Shown: positions 26,195 to 35,850, counted from the first letter of the stretch. The stretch is 64,000 bases of DNA from CAZKDV01 sp964551645 (GCA_964551645.1 CAZKDV010000001.1:1-64000), one strand, 5' to 3'. The notes: a model not told the origin generated them from the letters alone. Numbers and translations: made by a program.

Positions 26195-29100
26195 ATGCGT
26201 AACTTTAAAGTATATAAAACATCTGCCGGTGCAGGAAAAACTTATTCAATAGTTAAAGAATTTATTATTCAAAGCGTTTTAGAAGGCAGTTCGGCACAAA
26301 ATCTATTGGCTATAACTTTTACTAATAAAGCTGCCAATGAAATGAAAGATAGGATTATTGAGTACCTTTTTCAAATAAAAAATCAAAATACATACACCTC
26401 CAAGCATATAAATGAACTTATTGACAGTATTGCAAATGAAACAAAAAAAAATCATAATGATATTAAGAATGCTGCTGAAAAAATACTACAAATAATTCTT
26501 CATAAATATCATTACTTTTCAGTTTCAACCATTGATAGTTTTGTTCATGATTTATTAAGAACATTTAGCCGAGACTTAAAACTACCCGACAATTTTAATG
26601 TCGAATTGGAAGAAGATATTTTGATTGGAGTTATTGTGAGCGAATTATATACACAATTGGGAAAAAACGATAAAACATCGAATGAGATAACTAAGTACAT
26701 GATAGACTTTTCTTTAAGAGAATTAGAAGAAAACGACAAATGGGATATCACTTGGTCTTTAAAAAATATTGCTAAAATCATATTTTCTGAAGAAGGCATG
26801 CAATATCTTGATGAAATTAGAACAGTTGAACTTGAAGAGTACAAACAATCAATTAACAATATTTGGGAAAAACTTAGAGGACACGCAAAAAACATAAGGG
26901 AAATTTCTGAAAAAGCCATGAATGCTATTCACTCTGCCAATTTAGAGATAACTGATTTTTATTACTCGGACAAAGGGATTGCTGGTTTTTTCAAGAAAAA
27001 CACTAAATATGTTGAAGGCAGTCAAATTAAAACCAATTCTTACATAACAAAAACTATTGATGAGGGAAATTGGAGTAAAAGCAATTCCAAAACAATAATT
27101 CCTACCGATTTACAAGCAACACTTACTGACTTATACAATAAAATTATCTTTTCTCCGCTCACTCCACACCTTAAACTGCTTAATGAAATTAGGAAATCTC
27201 TTACCCCTATGGCGCTTGTTGGCACTATGCTAAAGATACTTGACGAATACAAAGAAAGCGAGAATATAATTCATATTTCAGAATTTAATAAGTATATTTC
27301 GGATATTGTAAGAAACGAACCTGCACCATTTATATATGAAAGAATTGGTCAATTATACAAACATTTTTTTATAGATGAATTTCAAGACACTAGTATAGTT
27401 CAATGGCATAATATTCTGCCCCTTATTGATAACGCACTTTCTCAACAACAAGGCAATAATCCAAGCACTACATTTATTGTAGGCGATATCAAACAAGCTA
27501 TTTATAGATTTAGAAATAGTGAAATGCAGCAACTAATGGAGTTGCCAAACATTTATGCAAAAGAATTATCAGGGAGTCATTATTCAAATATAGAAAATAA
27601 TTTGCGTAACAATTATTTTGACCAAACAACAGATGAAAATTACAAAAACACCAATTATCGTTCGGATGAATATATTGTAGAATTTAATAACAAACACTTT
27701 GAGTGGATTCATAATCAGTTTGATTATCCAAAAACAAATGATTTTATCTCAAGAGCATATAAAGATGCTTCGCAAGCCATAGCTCAAGGCAAGGAAGGAA
27801 AAGGCTTAGTAGAAGTTCACATTTTAAATAATGAAACATATAAAGAAGCAAGTTTACACAGAGTTGTAGAAATCATCAAGTTCTTAGCAAAATTAGAGAA
27901 TGAGAGTATTAATTATAATGACATAGCAATTTTAGTTCGAACCAAAGCTAATGCAAAAAATATAGCTCAATACTTAATGCAGCTAAAAGAACCAATTCCT
28001 GTAATTAGCGATGAGTCATTAGAACTATCATTTTCTCCGAAAGTAAATTTTCTTATCAGTTTATTGAAAATAATTGAAAATAATAATAGCCCTTTGGCAA
28101 TAGCAAACGCTGTTTCATATATTTATCAGTATATCAAAACCCCCAACCACATTGTATCTTTTGGAAGTTATATTGAACAAATATTTAGGAGCAATTCAAA
28201 TCCTTTTGGCAAATTTGATGAATTATTGAATGATATTGGCATTTCAATCAATTGGAATATGATGAATTTTACTCATCTCAATACTGCTATCACCTATCTA
28301 ATTGATGCTTGTTCTTTCAACAAAACAGTAGATCCGTATATCTTATTTTTTCAAAATACAGTAATAGACTATACTAAGCAAAACAACGGAAACATTAGCG
28401 ATTTTATAGAATGGTGGGAGCTTATTGGCAGCAAAAAAAGTATTATTGTTCCCGAAGGTGCTAATGCTGTTAAAATACTAACTATCCACAAATCAAAAGG
28501 ACTTCAGTTTGAAAATGTTATTTATCCATTTGCCGATTTTTCTTTAGTGCACAAACAAAAAGTTTGGATGCCAAAAAAAGATTTACCCGATATTGTTAAA
28601 AATCTTTTACCTAACGACTTAGAACATCTTTTAATATCCGAAACTGCATTGGAGGCAAATAACGATAATGATGCGTATGACATTATTAACGCAGAATCAA
28701 AAAAACAAGAATTAGACGGATTAAACATTCACTATGTTGCAATGACAAGAGCTAAAAACAAACTTTTTGTTCTGACAAAGAAAGAAGATGACGAAAAAGG
28801 AAATTTGACCAAAATAAGTCATATTATAAATAAGTTTATTAACGAAAAGAAGAATGACAAAGAATTTCATCTTGAAACTGATGAAGAAAACGATATATAC
28901 AAATACGGAATTAATACAGAAATTAATATTTTACAACAAGAAACTTCTTTGCAAGACCAACCAGAATTGCACACTTATCACACACAAACAAATGCTGTCA
29001 AAACACTACATGTTAAAAGAAGTAAAGTTTTGAAAAAAGCAACTAAACTTCAAATAGGAATACAATTTCATCTATTTTTGTCTCAAACTAATTCATTAAA

Positions 29101-29470
29101 CAATATTCAAGAAAAATTTATTTCGTTCTGTGCCAAAAATAATACTGATAATGAAAAGCAACAAATTATGCAGTTGATGTTAAATCAATTGATTGAAAAT
29201 CAAGAATATGCAGACTTAATATTTTCTGACACTTATCAGACTGCCAATGAAGTTAATATCATTACAAAAAATGGTTTGTACAAACCCGACAAACTAATTT
29301 GGAAAGACAATGAAATAAAAGTAATAGACTTTAAAACAGGAAAACCTAATGAAAAGCACAAAAAACAAGTAGCTAATTATAAACAACTTTTAACAGAAAT
29401 GTCTTATCAGGTAAATGATGCCTATTTAATATACATAGATGAAGATAAAATACATACGATAAAAGTTTAA
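26195..29470 (+). CDS. AddA/RecB-like UvrD-family helicase with C-terminal PD-(D/E)XK nuclease
   Basis: A 1091-residue DNA helicase-nuclease for double-strand break end processing. Superfamily 1 motifs in order: Walker A SAGAGKTYS (residues about 10-18), motif Ia LLAITFTNKAANEMKDRI, motif II FFIDEFQDTS, motif III FIVGDIKQAIYRFRN, motif V LTIHKSKGLQFENVIYPF and motif VI HYVAMTRAKNKLFVL. Near residues 1030-1070 a RecB-type nuclease motif is visible: KPDKLIW ... VIDFKTGK ... KKQVANYKQLL. In Bacteroidetes such proteins usually have an AddB-like partner gene beside them; here the neighbours are ung and a wzz gene, so the partner, if any, is elsewhere. Confidence 0.9.
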   Translation: MRNFKVYKTSAGAGKTYSIVKEFIIQSVLEGSSAQNLLAITFTNKAANEMKDRIIEYLFQIKNQNTYTSKHINELIDSIANETKKNHNDIKNAAEKILQIILHKYHYFSVSTIDSFVHDLLRTFSRDLKLPDNFNVELEEDILIGVIVSELYTQLGKNDKTSNEITKYMIDFSLRELEENDKWDITWSLKNIAKIIFSEEGMQYLDEIRTVELEEYKQSINNIWEKLRGHAKNIREISEKAMNAIHSANLEITDFYYSDKGIAGFFKKNTKYVEGSQIKTNSYITKTIDEGNWSKSNSKTIIPTDLQATLTDLYNKIIFSPLTPHLKLLNEIRKSLTPMALVGTMLKILDEYKESENIIHISEFNKYISDIVRNEPAPFIYERIGQLYKHFFIDEFQDTSIVQWHNILPLIDNALSQQQGNNPSTTFIVGDIKQAIYRFRNSEMQQLMELPNIYAKELSGSHYSNIENNLRNNYFDQTTDENYKNTNYRSDEYIVEFNNKHFEWIHNQFDYPKTNDFISRAYKDASQAIAQGKEGKGLVEVHILNNETYKEASLHRVVEIIKFLAKLENESINYNDIAILVRTKANAKNIAQYLMQLKEPIPVISDESLELSFSPKVNFLISLLKIIENNNSPLAIANAVSYIYQYIKTPNHIVSFGSYIEQIFRSNSNPFGKFDELLNDIGISINWNMMNFTHLNTAITYLIDACSFNKTVDPYILFFQNTVIDYTKQNNGNISDFIEWWELIGSKKSIIVPEGANAVKILTIHKSKGLQFENVIYPFADFSLVHKQKVWMPKKDLPDIVKNLLPNDLEHLLISETALEANNDNDAYDIINAESKKQELDGLNIHYVAMTRAKNKLFVLTKKEDDEKGNLTKISHIINKFINEKKNDKEFHLETDEENDIYKYGINTEINILQQETSLQDQPELHTYHTQTNAVKTLHVKRSKVLKKATKLQIGIQFHLFLSQTNSLNNIQEKFISFCAKNNTDNEKQQIMQLMLNQLIENQEYADLIFSDTYQTANEVNIITKNGLYKPDKLIWKDNEIKVIDFKTGKPNEKHKKQVANYKQLLTEMSYQVNDAYLIYIDEDKIHTIKV

Positions 29471-29526
29471 TTCATTGCAAATAAGCCAAAAAAACATTTT
29501 TTAAATCCTTATGCAAATATTTTGTT

Positions 29527-29534
29527 TAATTTTG
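29527..29534 (+). promoter_or_regulatory. Predicted -7 box (TAATTTTG) for the wzz-wzz-ligase run
   Basis: TAATTTTG 19 bases before the first wzz-like start; it marks a new transcript after the helicase gene. Confidence 0.5.
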
Positions 29535-29553
29535 ACCACTAATTTTTTTTAAA

Positions 29554-30570
29554 ATGACAAATACTAAAAACTCTAATCAAGAGAACGCATTTAACTCTAC
29601 TTCTCTCATACAGTTTTTTTGGAAGTGGAGAAAAATCCTTATTATTGTTTCAATTGTTGCATTTGTAGTATCAGCTGCTATTTCTTTGCTAATCACACCC
29701 AAATACAAATCAACTGTAATTATGTTTCCAACTTCAACCAACTCTATTTCCAAAGCCTTACTATCTGACACCTACGGCTTGAAACAAGATGTGATGGAGT
29801 TCGGAGAAGAAGAACAAAGCGAGCAATTGCTTCAAGTGCTACATTCAAGTGTAATTCGAGATAAAATTTCTCAAAAGTATGATTTATATAATCACTATAA
29901 GATACCCGAAAATGCCAAGATGAAGCAAACCAGATTAATTAAGGAATACAACAACAATATTAAATTTAGAAGAACCCAATATATGGCTGTTGAAGTATCT
30001 GTTTTGGATAAAGATGCCCAAATGGCTGCTGATATTGCCAACGACATTGTATCTCTTTTGGATACAATTATGAATAATATGCAAAAAGAAAGAGCCATTA
30101 GAGGCTACGAAATTGTTGCTCATACATATAATAAACTAAAACAAGAAATACAAGAAATGGAAGACTCTCTTTCATTTTTAAGAACTAAAGGAATTCATGA
30201 CTACGAATCGCAAGCTGAAAGACTTTATGAATCATTATCAAAAGAACTTGCATCTGGAAACACAAGAGGAATAAAAGCAATAGAAAACCGACTTGACACC
30301 TTAGCCAAATACGGAAGTGGATTCGTATCTATTAGAGACCAACTTGAGCATGAGAAAAAACAATTAAGCGCAATAAAATCAAAATATGAAGAGGCAAAAG
30401 TTGATGCCGAAGAGTTTTTGCCACACAAATTTATTGTTGACCACGCATATAAAGCTGAGAAAAAAAGCTATCCAATCAGGTGGTTAATTGTTGTCGTTTC
30501 TACATTCTCTACTTTCTTTTTCGCTTTGATAATTATTATCATTAAAGAAAATCTAAAGAATTTATCTTAA
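29554..30570 (+). CDS. Wzz-like polysaccharide chain-length determinant protein (1)
   Basis: A 338-residue inner-membrane protein. One membrane helix near residues 28-50 (ILIIVSIVAFVVSAAISLLI) is followed by the Wzz signature (TPKYKSTVIMFPTS), a long periplasmic coiled-coil (about 180-290, LKQEIQEMEDSLSFLRTKG ... LEHEKKQLSAIKSKYEEA) and a second helix near the C terminus preceded by KKSYPIRWLIV. No kinase domain is attached, so it is a Wzz-type rather than a BY-kinase protein. It is followed 12 bases later by a related gene and then an O-antigen ligase-like gene, an envelope polysaccharide unit. Confidence 0.87.
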   Translation: MTNTKNSNQENAFNSTSLIQFFWKWRKILIIVSIVAFVVSAAISLLITPKYKSTVIMFPTSTNSISKALLSDTYGLKQDVMEFGEEEQSEQLLQVLHSSVIRDKISQKYDLYNHYKIPENAKMKQTRLIKEYNNNIKFRRTQYMAVEVSVLDKDAQMAADIANDIVSLLDTIMNNMQKERAIRGYEIVAHTYNKLKQEIQEMEDSLSFLRTKGIHDYESQAERLYESLSKELASGNTRGIKAIENRLDTLAKYGSGFVSIRDQLEHEKKQLSAIKSKYEEAKVDAEEFLPHKFIVDHAYKAEKKSYPIRWLIVVVSTFSTFFFALIIIIIKENLKNLS

Positions 30571-30582
30571 AAATATAACATT

Positions 30583-31521
30583 ATGGATTTAGATAATAGA
30601 AATTTATTGTTTTTATTAAAAAAGTGGAAAAAACCATTGTTTTTAGTGTTCCTTGCATCTGTTCTACTTTCAATTGTTTTTACATCTCCCTTTTTTATTA
30701 AACCGCTTTACAAATCAAGTGCGACGCTATATCCGGTAAATATTTTTAGCTATTCTGACGAATCTCCGACCGAACAAATGGTTCAACTTCTTTCTTCAAA
30801 AGAACTACACAAGCAAATTGTTGAAGACTTAAATCTGATTTCATATTACAATATAAATCCAGACGACAAACTTGCTGAAATGAAAGTGCTTCAAAAACTT
30901 GAAAAAAGATTTAAAATAAAAAGAACACAATATGAATCTGTTGATTTAGAAGTACACGACCATGACGCTGAATTTGCACACAAGCTGTTGCAAAATATTT
31001 TGACACAATATAATGAATTTGCACTTAAACTTGTCAAAGCCAGAGCAAGTGAAATTTATGTGATTAATAGAGACCTGTATTTTAAAAAACAACAACAAGT
31101 TGACTCCTTAAAAAAGCACATTCAGCACCTTATTGAGGAAAATAATCTGTACGAGCATAATATTTTAAAAGAAACAATGAGAGGTGCATCTCAAACACTT
31201 ACCAACACTGATGCTCAAAGTATAAAACTAAGAAATGCTTTATCGTCTGCATCTTTAGAGATATTTTCCAACCAAATTATCCTCGAAGCCGATGTTAAAT
31301 ATCTTGCAGAACTAAAAAATGAATATGTTAAATCTCTTATTGACTTGGATAAAAAACTCGAATTTGCAAACACAGTATCATATCCAGATATTTCATACAA
31401 AAAAGTTTACCCAATCAGATGGCTAATTGTTTTATTATTATCTAGTGCAACTATATTTTTCACTATTGTACTAATAATTTTAATTGAAAAAAAACATCAA
31501 TATAATGTTGCACAAAAATAG
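30583..31521 (+). CDS. Wzz-like polysaccharide chain-length determinant protein (2)
   Basis: A 312-residue relative of the upstream gene with the same layout: a first membrane helix near residues 18-40 (PLFLVFLASVLLSIVFTSPF), the motif KPLYKSSATLYPV, a central coiled coil (YFKKQQQVDSLKKHIQHLIE), the VYPIRWLIVLLL signature and a final helix. Shared elements such as KRTQYESVDLEVHDHDAEFA match RRTQYMAVEVSVLDKDAQMA in the first protein, so the pair looks like a tandem duplication that has diverged. It overlaps the next gene by 17 bases. A heteromeric pair or two chain-length classes are both possible. Confidence 0.85.
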   Translation: MDLDNRNLLFLLKKWKKPLFLVFLASVLLSIVFTSPFFIKPLYKSSATLYPVNIFSYSDESPTEQMVQLLSSKELHKQIVEDLNLISYYNINPDDKLAEMKVLQKLEKRFKIKRTQYESVDLEVHDHDAEFAHKLLQNILTQYNEFALKLVKARASEIYVINRDLYFKKQQQVDSLKKHIQHLIEENNLYEHNILKETMRGASQTLTNTDAQSIKLRNALSSASLEIFSNQIILEADVKYLAELKNEYVKSLIDLDKKLEFANTVSYPDISYKKVYPIRWLIVLLLSSATIFFTIVLIILIEKKHQYNVAQK

Positions 31522-32983
31522 TTTACTTAAAACAATAGGGCAAAATAAAAAAATACTGATACTTGTACTAACTTTTGTGTTCTTTGCAGTTAATACTTAT
31601 TTAGTTACAAAGGAACTTTATTTGTTTTCTGTTTTACCTTTAATTATCCTTATCATATATTTATATTTTAAATCTCTTGATTTAGTTTTTTTTATTGCTG
31701 TTGCTTTAACTCCTCTTTCATTTGAATTATATTTCGAAAATTTCAATATGGGAATTAATCTCCCTTCGGAAGCATTATTTATAGGTATTCTTATTTTATT
31801 TTTCTTTAAACTTCTATTAAAAAATCCTCTAAACCACAAGTTTACTAAACACGCTATTTCTTTTTGGATTTTGCTACATCTATTTTGGATGTTTATTACA
31901 TCAATAACAAGTCAAATTCCACTTGTATCATTCAAATATTTATTCATGCAATTGTGGTTTATAGTTCCATTATACTTTTTTGGGTCATTGCTGTTTAAAG
32001 ACAAGAAAAAAATATACACTTTTTTGTTTTTAATGATTATTGCTGTTTGCATTACAATCATATACACAAGCATTCATCATGCTATGCACGGATTTGCCGA
32101 AAAATCAGGAAATTGGGTTATGAAACCTTTCTATAATGACCATACTGCCTATGGAGCTGTTCTTGCTCTTTTATTACCTATTTCTTTCGGAATTTTTCTT
32201 AAAAGCAAATTTTCAAAAACGATTAAGCTTTTTATGCTAATTGCCTCTGCACTTATTTTATTAGGGATTTTCTTGTCTTTTAGTAGGGCTACATGGATGA
32301 GCGTTGCCCTATCACTTATATTTTTAATCATCGTAGTGTATAAAATAAAACTTAGATATTTGTTTTTAGGAAGTCTTTTTGTAATTGGTCTTGCATACCT
32401 AAATATGGATACAATTTTACGCAAACTTGAAAAAAACCGACAAGATTCTTCAGCACATTTTGTGGAACATGTCCGTTCTATCACAAATATCTCAACAGAC
32501 GCATCTAATCTTGAAAGAATAAACCGCTGGAAATCTTCAATAAGAATGTTTAAAGATTATCCGTTTTTTGGAACAGGCTCAGGAACATACCAATTTTTAT
32601 ATGCTCCTTATCAAAAATCAAAAGATAGGACTATCATAAGCACCAATGCAGGAGACTTAGGCAATGCTCACAGCGAATATCTTACTCCACTATCCGAAAG
32701 AGGAGTATTTGGATTATTGATTTTTATTGGAATCATTATTTCTGTATTTACTACAGGCATACGAACCTACAATAGAACAAAAGATGTGGAAATTAAAATG
32801 ATTATGATATGTCTATTAACCGGATTATTTTCTTATCTAATCCACGGCTTTTTGAATAATTTTTTAGACAAAGATTATGCTTCCGTAATATTTTGGGGAT
32901 TTGTATGTATAATTACTTCTTTGAGCATAACAACAAAAGAACAACAATTGAACGAATTGACACAAAATACACTTTTAAACTAA
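31505..32983 (+). CDS. O-antigen ligase / polymerase family membrane protein
   Basis: A 492-residue polytopic protein with about 10-12 hydrophobic helices and a large periplasmic loop near residues 300-400 holding FGTGSGTYQFLYAPYQK and AHSEYLTPLSERGVFGLLIF, the Wzy_C/WaaL family signature. Such proteins join or polymerise lipid-linked O-polysaccharide. Ligase and polymerase cannot be told apart by reading. The ATG at 31505 is preferred over a TTG at 31484. It overlaps the second wzz-like gene by 17 bases, indicating translational coupling. Confidence 0.84.
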   Translation: MLHKNSLLKTIGQNKKILILVLTFVFFAVNTYLVTKELYLFSVLPLIILIIYLYFKSLDLVFFIAVALTPLSFELYFENFNMGINLPSEALFIGILILFFFKLLLKNPLNHKFTKHAISFWILLHLFWMFITSITSQIPLVSFKYLFMQLWFIVPLYFFGSLLFKDKKKIYTFLFLMIIAVCITIIYTSIHHAMHGFAEKSGNWVMKPFYNDHTAYGAVLALLLPISFGIFLKSKFSKTIKLFMLIASALILLGIFLSFSRATWMSVALSLIFLIIVVYKIKLRYLFLGSLFVIGLAYLNMDTILRKLEKNRQDSSAHFVEHVRSITNISTDASNLERINRWKSSIRMFKDYPFFGTGSGTYQFLYAPYQKSKDRTIISTNAGDLGNAHSEYLTPLSERGVFGLLIFIGIIISVFTTGIRTYNRTKDVEIKMIMICLLTGLFSYLIHGFLNNFLDKDYASVIFWGFVCIITSLSITTKEQQLNELTQNTLLN

Positions 32984-33267
32984 ATATTATTTCATTTTAG
33001 TAAAAATTGTTTTTCCACGAAACACATCGGTATTATATTCTAAATAGGCATTTATTTCCCGCTCAATATCATATATTGAGTGTAAAACTCATCGTTTTTC
33101 GCATTTTTGCTTTTGTCAGATTTCTATTACTCGCTTTTTTATCTATCATTTGCTGTCCGATTTACGATAACAAGTCTAAAACGGACTTTTTACATTTACG
33201 GCATCATATTAATCTTTCACCTGACACATTAGTCTTGCTGCCAAATACAAAATAATTTACAATAATA
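32984..33267. other. Intergenic region between convergent genes (284 bp)
   Basis: Between the ligase stop and the end of the GAPDH-like gene. It contains a perfect inverted repeat CTCAATAT-cat-ATATTGAG (33062-33080). A short plus-strand reading frame (33007-33255, TTG start) shows no convincing features and is not called. Confidence 0.5.
33062..33080. repeat. Perfect 8-bp inverted repeat with 3-base loop
   Basis: CTCAATAT, CAT, ATATTGAG. It lacks a T tract, so it is a weak terminator candidate; it may be a protein-binding palindrome. It overlaps a second small hairpin, TGAGT/ACTCA. Confidence 0.5.
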
Positions 33268-34521
33268 TTATAATTTCGAATAAACATATTGTGTCAATTT
33301 TGACAACATATTTACATAGCTTCCGTATTCATTATCATACCAAGCAAATATCTTGGCTTGAGTTACGGGAATACTAACATTTGTTTTTGTTGAGCCAATT
33401 GAACTTAAAATGCTACTGTCAATTTTCAAATTTGCAGTTTTGGCATCTGTTTCATTTCCTTCAATAATCACTGCTGCACGCTTTCCGATAAGATCGGCAG
33501 ACACATTTTGCCTCATAGAAAACTCCAACATATCTTTTTGCTCTCCGTTTGCTGCCTGTTTAAACAAATTATTCAAATATGCTTTATCAATAACATTTGC
33601 ATTTCCATTTGCGTCAAATGTTGGGCTAAATGACATATTCAAAGAAATCAGAGAAACTGTGTTAGTTGGTATTCTGATTGAGTCAGCCATAAATCCTATT
33701 TCTTGAATTTGAGGAAGAACATTTACGAGGGCTTTTGCAGCACCTGTTGTAGAAAGAATAACATTATTAAGTATTGATCTGTTTTTTCTCAAATCGCTTG
33801 CTCCGGTTTTCGGCATAGAATCTAAAACCGACTGAGTGTTAGTTGCAGCATGTATTGTTGACATGGTTGCCGTAAGTATTTGTGAAATTTTATCAGATTC
33901 AAGAATTGGTTTCATCATGTGTGCCAATGCGGTAGTTGTGCAGCTGGCTGCTGAAATTATATTATGTTTTTCGGGTAAAAAATCTAAATGATTAATTCCG
34001 TAAACCATCATAACAACATCTTCGGGGACTCCATTTGCCGAATTTTTAATTTTGTAGGGGGCGCTTAATATTACTTTTTTTGCTCCTGCTTCAAGATGTC
34101 CTCTCAAATCGCCTTTTGAAGAGTTAAGTCCTACTGATGGGTCAGAAAATTGTCCCGAGCAATCAACTACAATACTCACATTCTCATTATCCCAAGCAAT
34201 ATCTTTGGGATTTCTTTGAGTATTTAGTATTTTTACTGGAAAACCGTCAATTTCCAACAGAATATTTTTGTCAGAATCAAGCAATTTAATCTCTACTTTT
34301 TTCCCTGATCTACCATATAAAAATTGGCTTAAATCGCCATAAGTTGAGTCAGACTCAATAACTGTAATAATATCTTCTAGTTTTTTTCCTACTTCGCGTC
34401 CTACATTTATTACAATTCCATCAAAGTATCGTTCAATTAATTGGTGCCATAAAAAAAGTTTACCAATTCTTCCAAGGCTATTAATGCCTAAAATTTTTTT
34501 GTTATTAATATTTATGCTCAT
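33268..34521 (-). CDS. Divergent glyceraldehyde-3-phosphate dehydrogenase family protein
   Basis: A 417-residue protein, longer than the usual 330-340. The Rossmann start (GINSLGRIGKLFL) replaces the usual GINGFGRIG. The catalytic Cys is present in SAASCTTTALA (Cys194; usual form SNASCTTNCLAP) and a His in MSTIHAATNTQ (His224; usual HAYTNDQ). The C-terminal FAWYDNEYGSYVNML resembles the usual WYDNEWGYS. So the catalytic pair is kept but surrounding loops are changed, pointing to a GAPDH paralog that may not be the main glycolytic enzyme. It is downstream of trxA-DUF58 on the same strand but has its own promoter box 33 bases upstream. Confidence 0.84.
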   Translation of the reverse strand: MSININNKKILGINSLGRIGKLFLWHQLIERYFDGIVINVGREVGKKLEDIITVIESDSTYGDLSQFLYGRSGKKVEIKLLDSDKNILLEIDGFPVKILNTQRNPKDIAWDNENVSIVVDCSGQFSDPSVGLNSSKGDLRGHLEAGAKKVILSAPYKIKNSANGVPEDVVMMVYGINHLDFLPEKHNIISAASCTTTALAHMMKPILESDKISQILTATMSTIHAATNTQSVLDSMPKTGASDLRKNRSILNNVILSTTGAAKALVNVLPQIQEIGFMADSIRIPTNTVSLISLNMSFSPTFDANGNANVIDKAYLNNLFKQAANGEQKDMLEFSMRQNVSADLIGKRAAVIIEGNETDAKTANLKIDSSILSSIGSTKTNVSIPVTQAKIFAWYDNEYGSYVNMLSKLTQYVYSKL

Positions 34522-34917
34522 AATAAAGATATTTATTTAGTACACTATATTTGCAAATTTATACAATAATTTTATCATTTTTAAGTATTGGTGATTTTAT
34601 TTTTTAGTCGGTAGCAACTTCCAATTTGTCAATACTTATTTATTAATTGCGTTGTTTTTTTGCAATTTAGCAATTATGATAAAATTCTATTACAAATCAA
34701 TTTTTTGCTTGTCGTTCTGCTTTTGCTCCATTCGGTCATTGCATCTCCAAACAACACCACGCAACTACAATGGGCTAGCTTTTGTATTATTAAGAGCATA
34801 TTGTTAAAGTTCTTGATAATAATTGAAGTTCTTGACAAAAAAACCATATCTATAAAAAAGGAAACAAAAGGCAAGTATAAGCAGAATTAGCACCTGCTTT
34901 GGCAATAGCTAATAAAA
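34522..34917. other. Intergenic region (396 bp) without a convincing gene
   Basis: Lies between the DUF58 gene stop and the GAPDH-like gene start, both minus strand. It holds the GAPDH promoter box (34554-34561). Short frames exist on both strands (about 43 to 76 codons), but their compositions and starts are not convincing. An AT-rich promoter part adjoins a less AT-rich stretch at about 34700-34800 that may be a gene remnant. Confidence 0.45.
34554..34561 (-). promoter_or_regulatory. Predicted -7 box (TAAATTTG) for the GAPDH-like gene
   Basis: Minus-strand TAAATTTGCA, 33 bases before the start codon at 34521. Confidence 0.55.
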
Positions 34918-35850
34918 CTAAAACATTTTTTTTCGTTTAGTCAAATAAGGTTTTAAAATGCTGTCGGGTGGTGAATTAATATCTATTTCAACAACATCTA
35001 TTCTATGTGCCGAACATTTTTTTGTAATATCCTGAAACATATTTTTTAAATATTCTTGGTATTCGTCTCGTATATCGTTTGGGTTTAAAATCAGTTCAGA
35101 GCCTGTTTCCATATCAATAAACTTATGCGGTCTATTTTCATAATTCAATTCAAATTCTTTTTGCTTATCGTTTATATGAAAAACAATTATTTCATGTTTA
35201 TTATGTCTTAAATGTTGCAATGCGTCAATGATTTGAGGAGCTGAATTATGTCCGTCCAACATATCACTAATGATGACGACCAAAGATCGTTTGTGAATTT
35301 GTTCGGCAATTTGATGCAAAGTGTCAGCAATTGCAGTTGGTTTGCGTTTATCTGTTCCTATTTCTTTGGCAATGCTATCCAAAGTGTTCATCAAATGCTT
35401 GTGATGTTGGCTTGTTGACCTTGCTCCCGTATGAAATTCTATTTTGTCAGAAAATACTGTTAATCCAAAAGCATCTCTTTGTAGCTTTAACAAATAAATG
35501 ATAACTGCAGCTACAAATAAGCCATAGTTTGTTTTGCTTTTTGAAATAAATGGCTTAGTTTCGTCAAAAGGAAAATACATTGAAGAAGAATTGTCAAAAA
35601 CTATATGACAACGCAAATTTGTTTCTTCTTCAAATTTTTTCACAAACAATTTGTCTGTTCTGCCAAACAACTTCCAATCAATATGCTTAATACTTTCTCC
35701 TTGATTATATTGTCTGTGTTCAGCAAACTCAACTGAAAATCCATGAAAAGGGCTTTTATGCAATCCAGTTATAAAACCAGCAACAGCCTGACGAGCAAGT
35801 AATTCAAGATGACTGTATAATTGTATTTCTTGTTCGTTGTAAAGAGCCAA
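34918..35850 (-). CDS. DUF58 / von Willebrand factor A-like domain protein
   Basis: A 310-residue cytosolic protein. The DUF58 core is visible as GESIKHIDWKLFGRTDKLFV followed by the vWA metal-site motif VFDNSSSM (DxSxS) and later VVIISDMLDGH. DUF58 proteins usually accompany MoxR-type AAA ATPases and BatA-like proteins; none are visible here. Instead the gene starts 17 bases after trxA on the same strand. It ends in a basic tail (KPYLTKRKKMF). Function is unknown; a chaperone or envelope-assembly role is known only by analogy with moxR clusters. Confidence 0.88.
   Translation of the reverse strand: MALYNEQEIQLYSHLELLARQAVAGFITGLHKSPFHGFSVEFAEHRQYNQGESIKHIDWKLFGRTDKLFVKKFEEETNLRCHIVFDNSSSMYFPFDETKPFISKSKTNYGLFVAAVIIYLLKLQRDAFGLTVFSDKIEFHTGARSTSQHHKHLMNTLDSIAKEIGTDKRKPTAIADTLHQIAEQIHKRSLVVIISDMLDGHNSAPQIIDALQHLRHNKHEIIVFHINDKQKEFELNYENRPHKFIDMETGSELILNPNDIRDEYQEYLKNMFQDITKKCSAHRIDVVEIDINSPPDSILKPYLTKRKKMF

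Noticed and set aside
33007..33255. Possible 82-codon plus-strand gene between the O-antigen ligase and GAPDH-like genes
   Set aside because: TTG start, no promoter box or recognisable domain, ends just before a convergent gene; composition fits chance in AT-rich DNA.
34660..34890. Possible plus-strand gene (76 codons) or a minus-strand frame at 34674-34874
   Set aside because: No good start (TTG), mixed hydrophobic composition, no homologous motif; overlapping frames on both strands.
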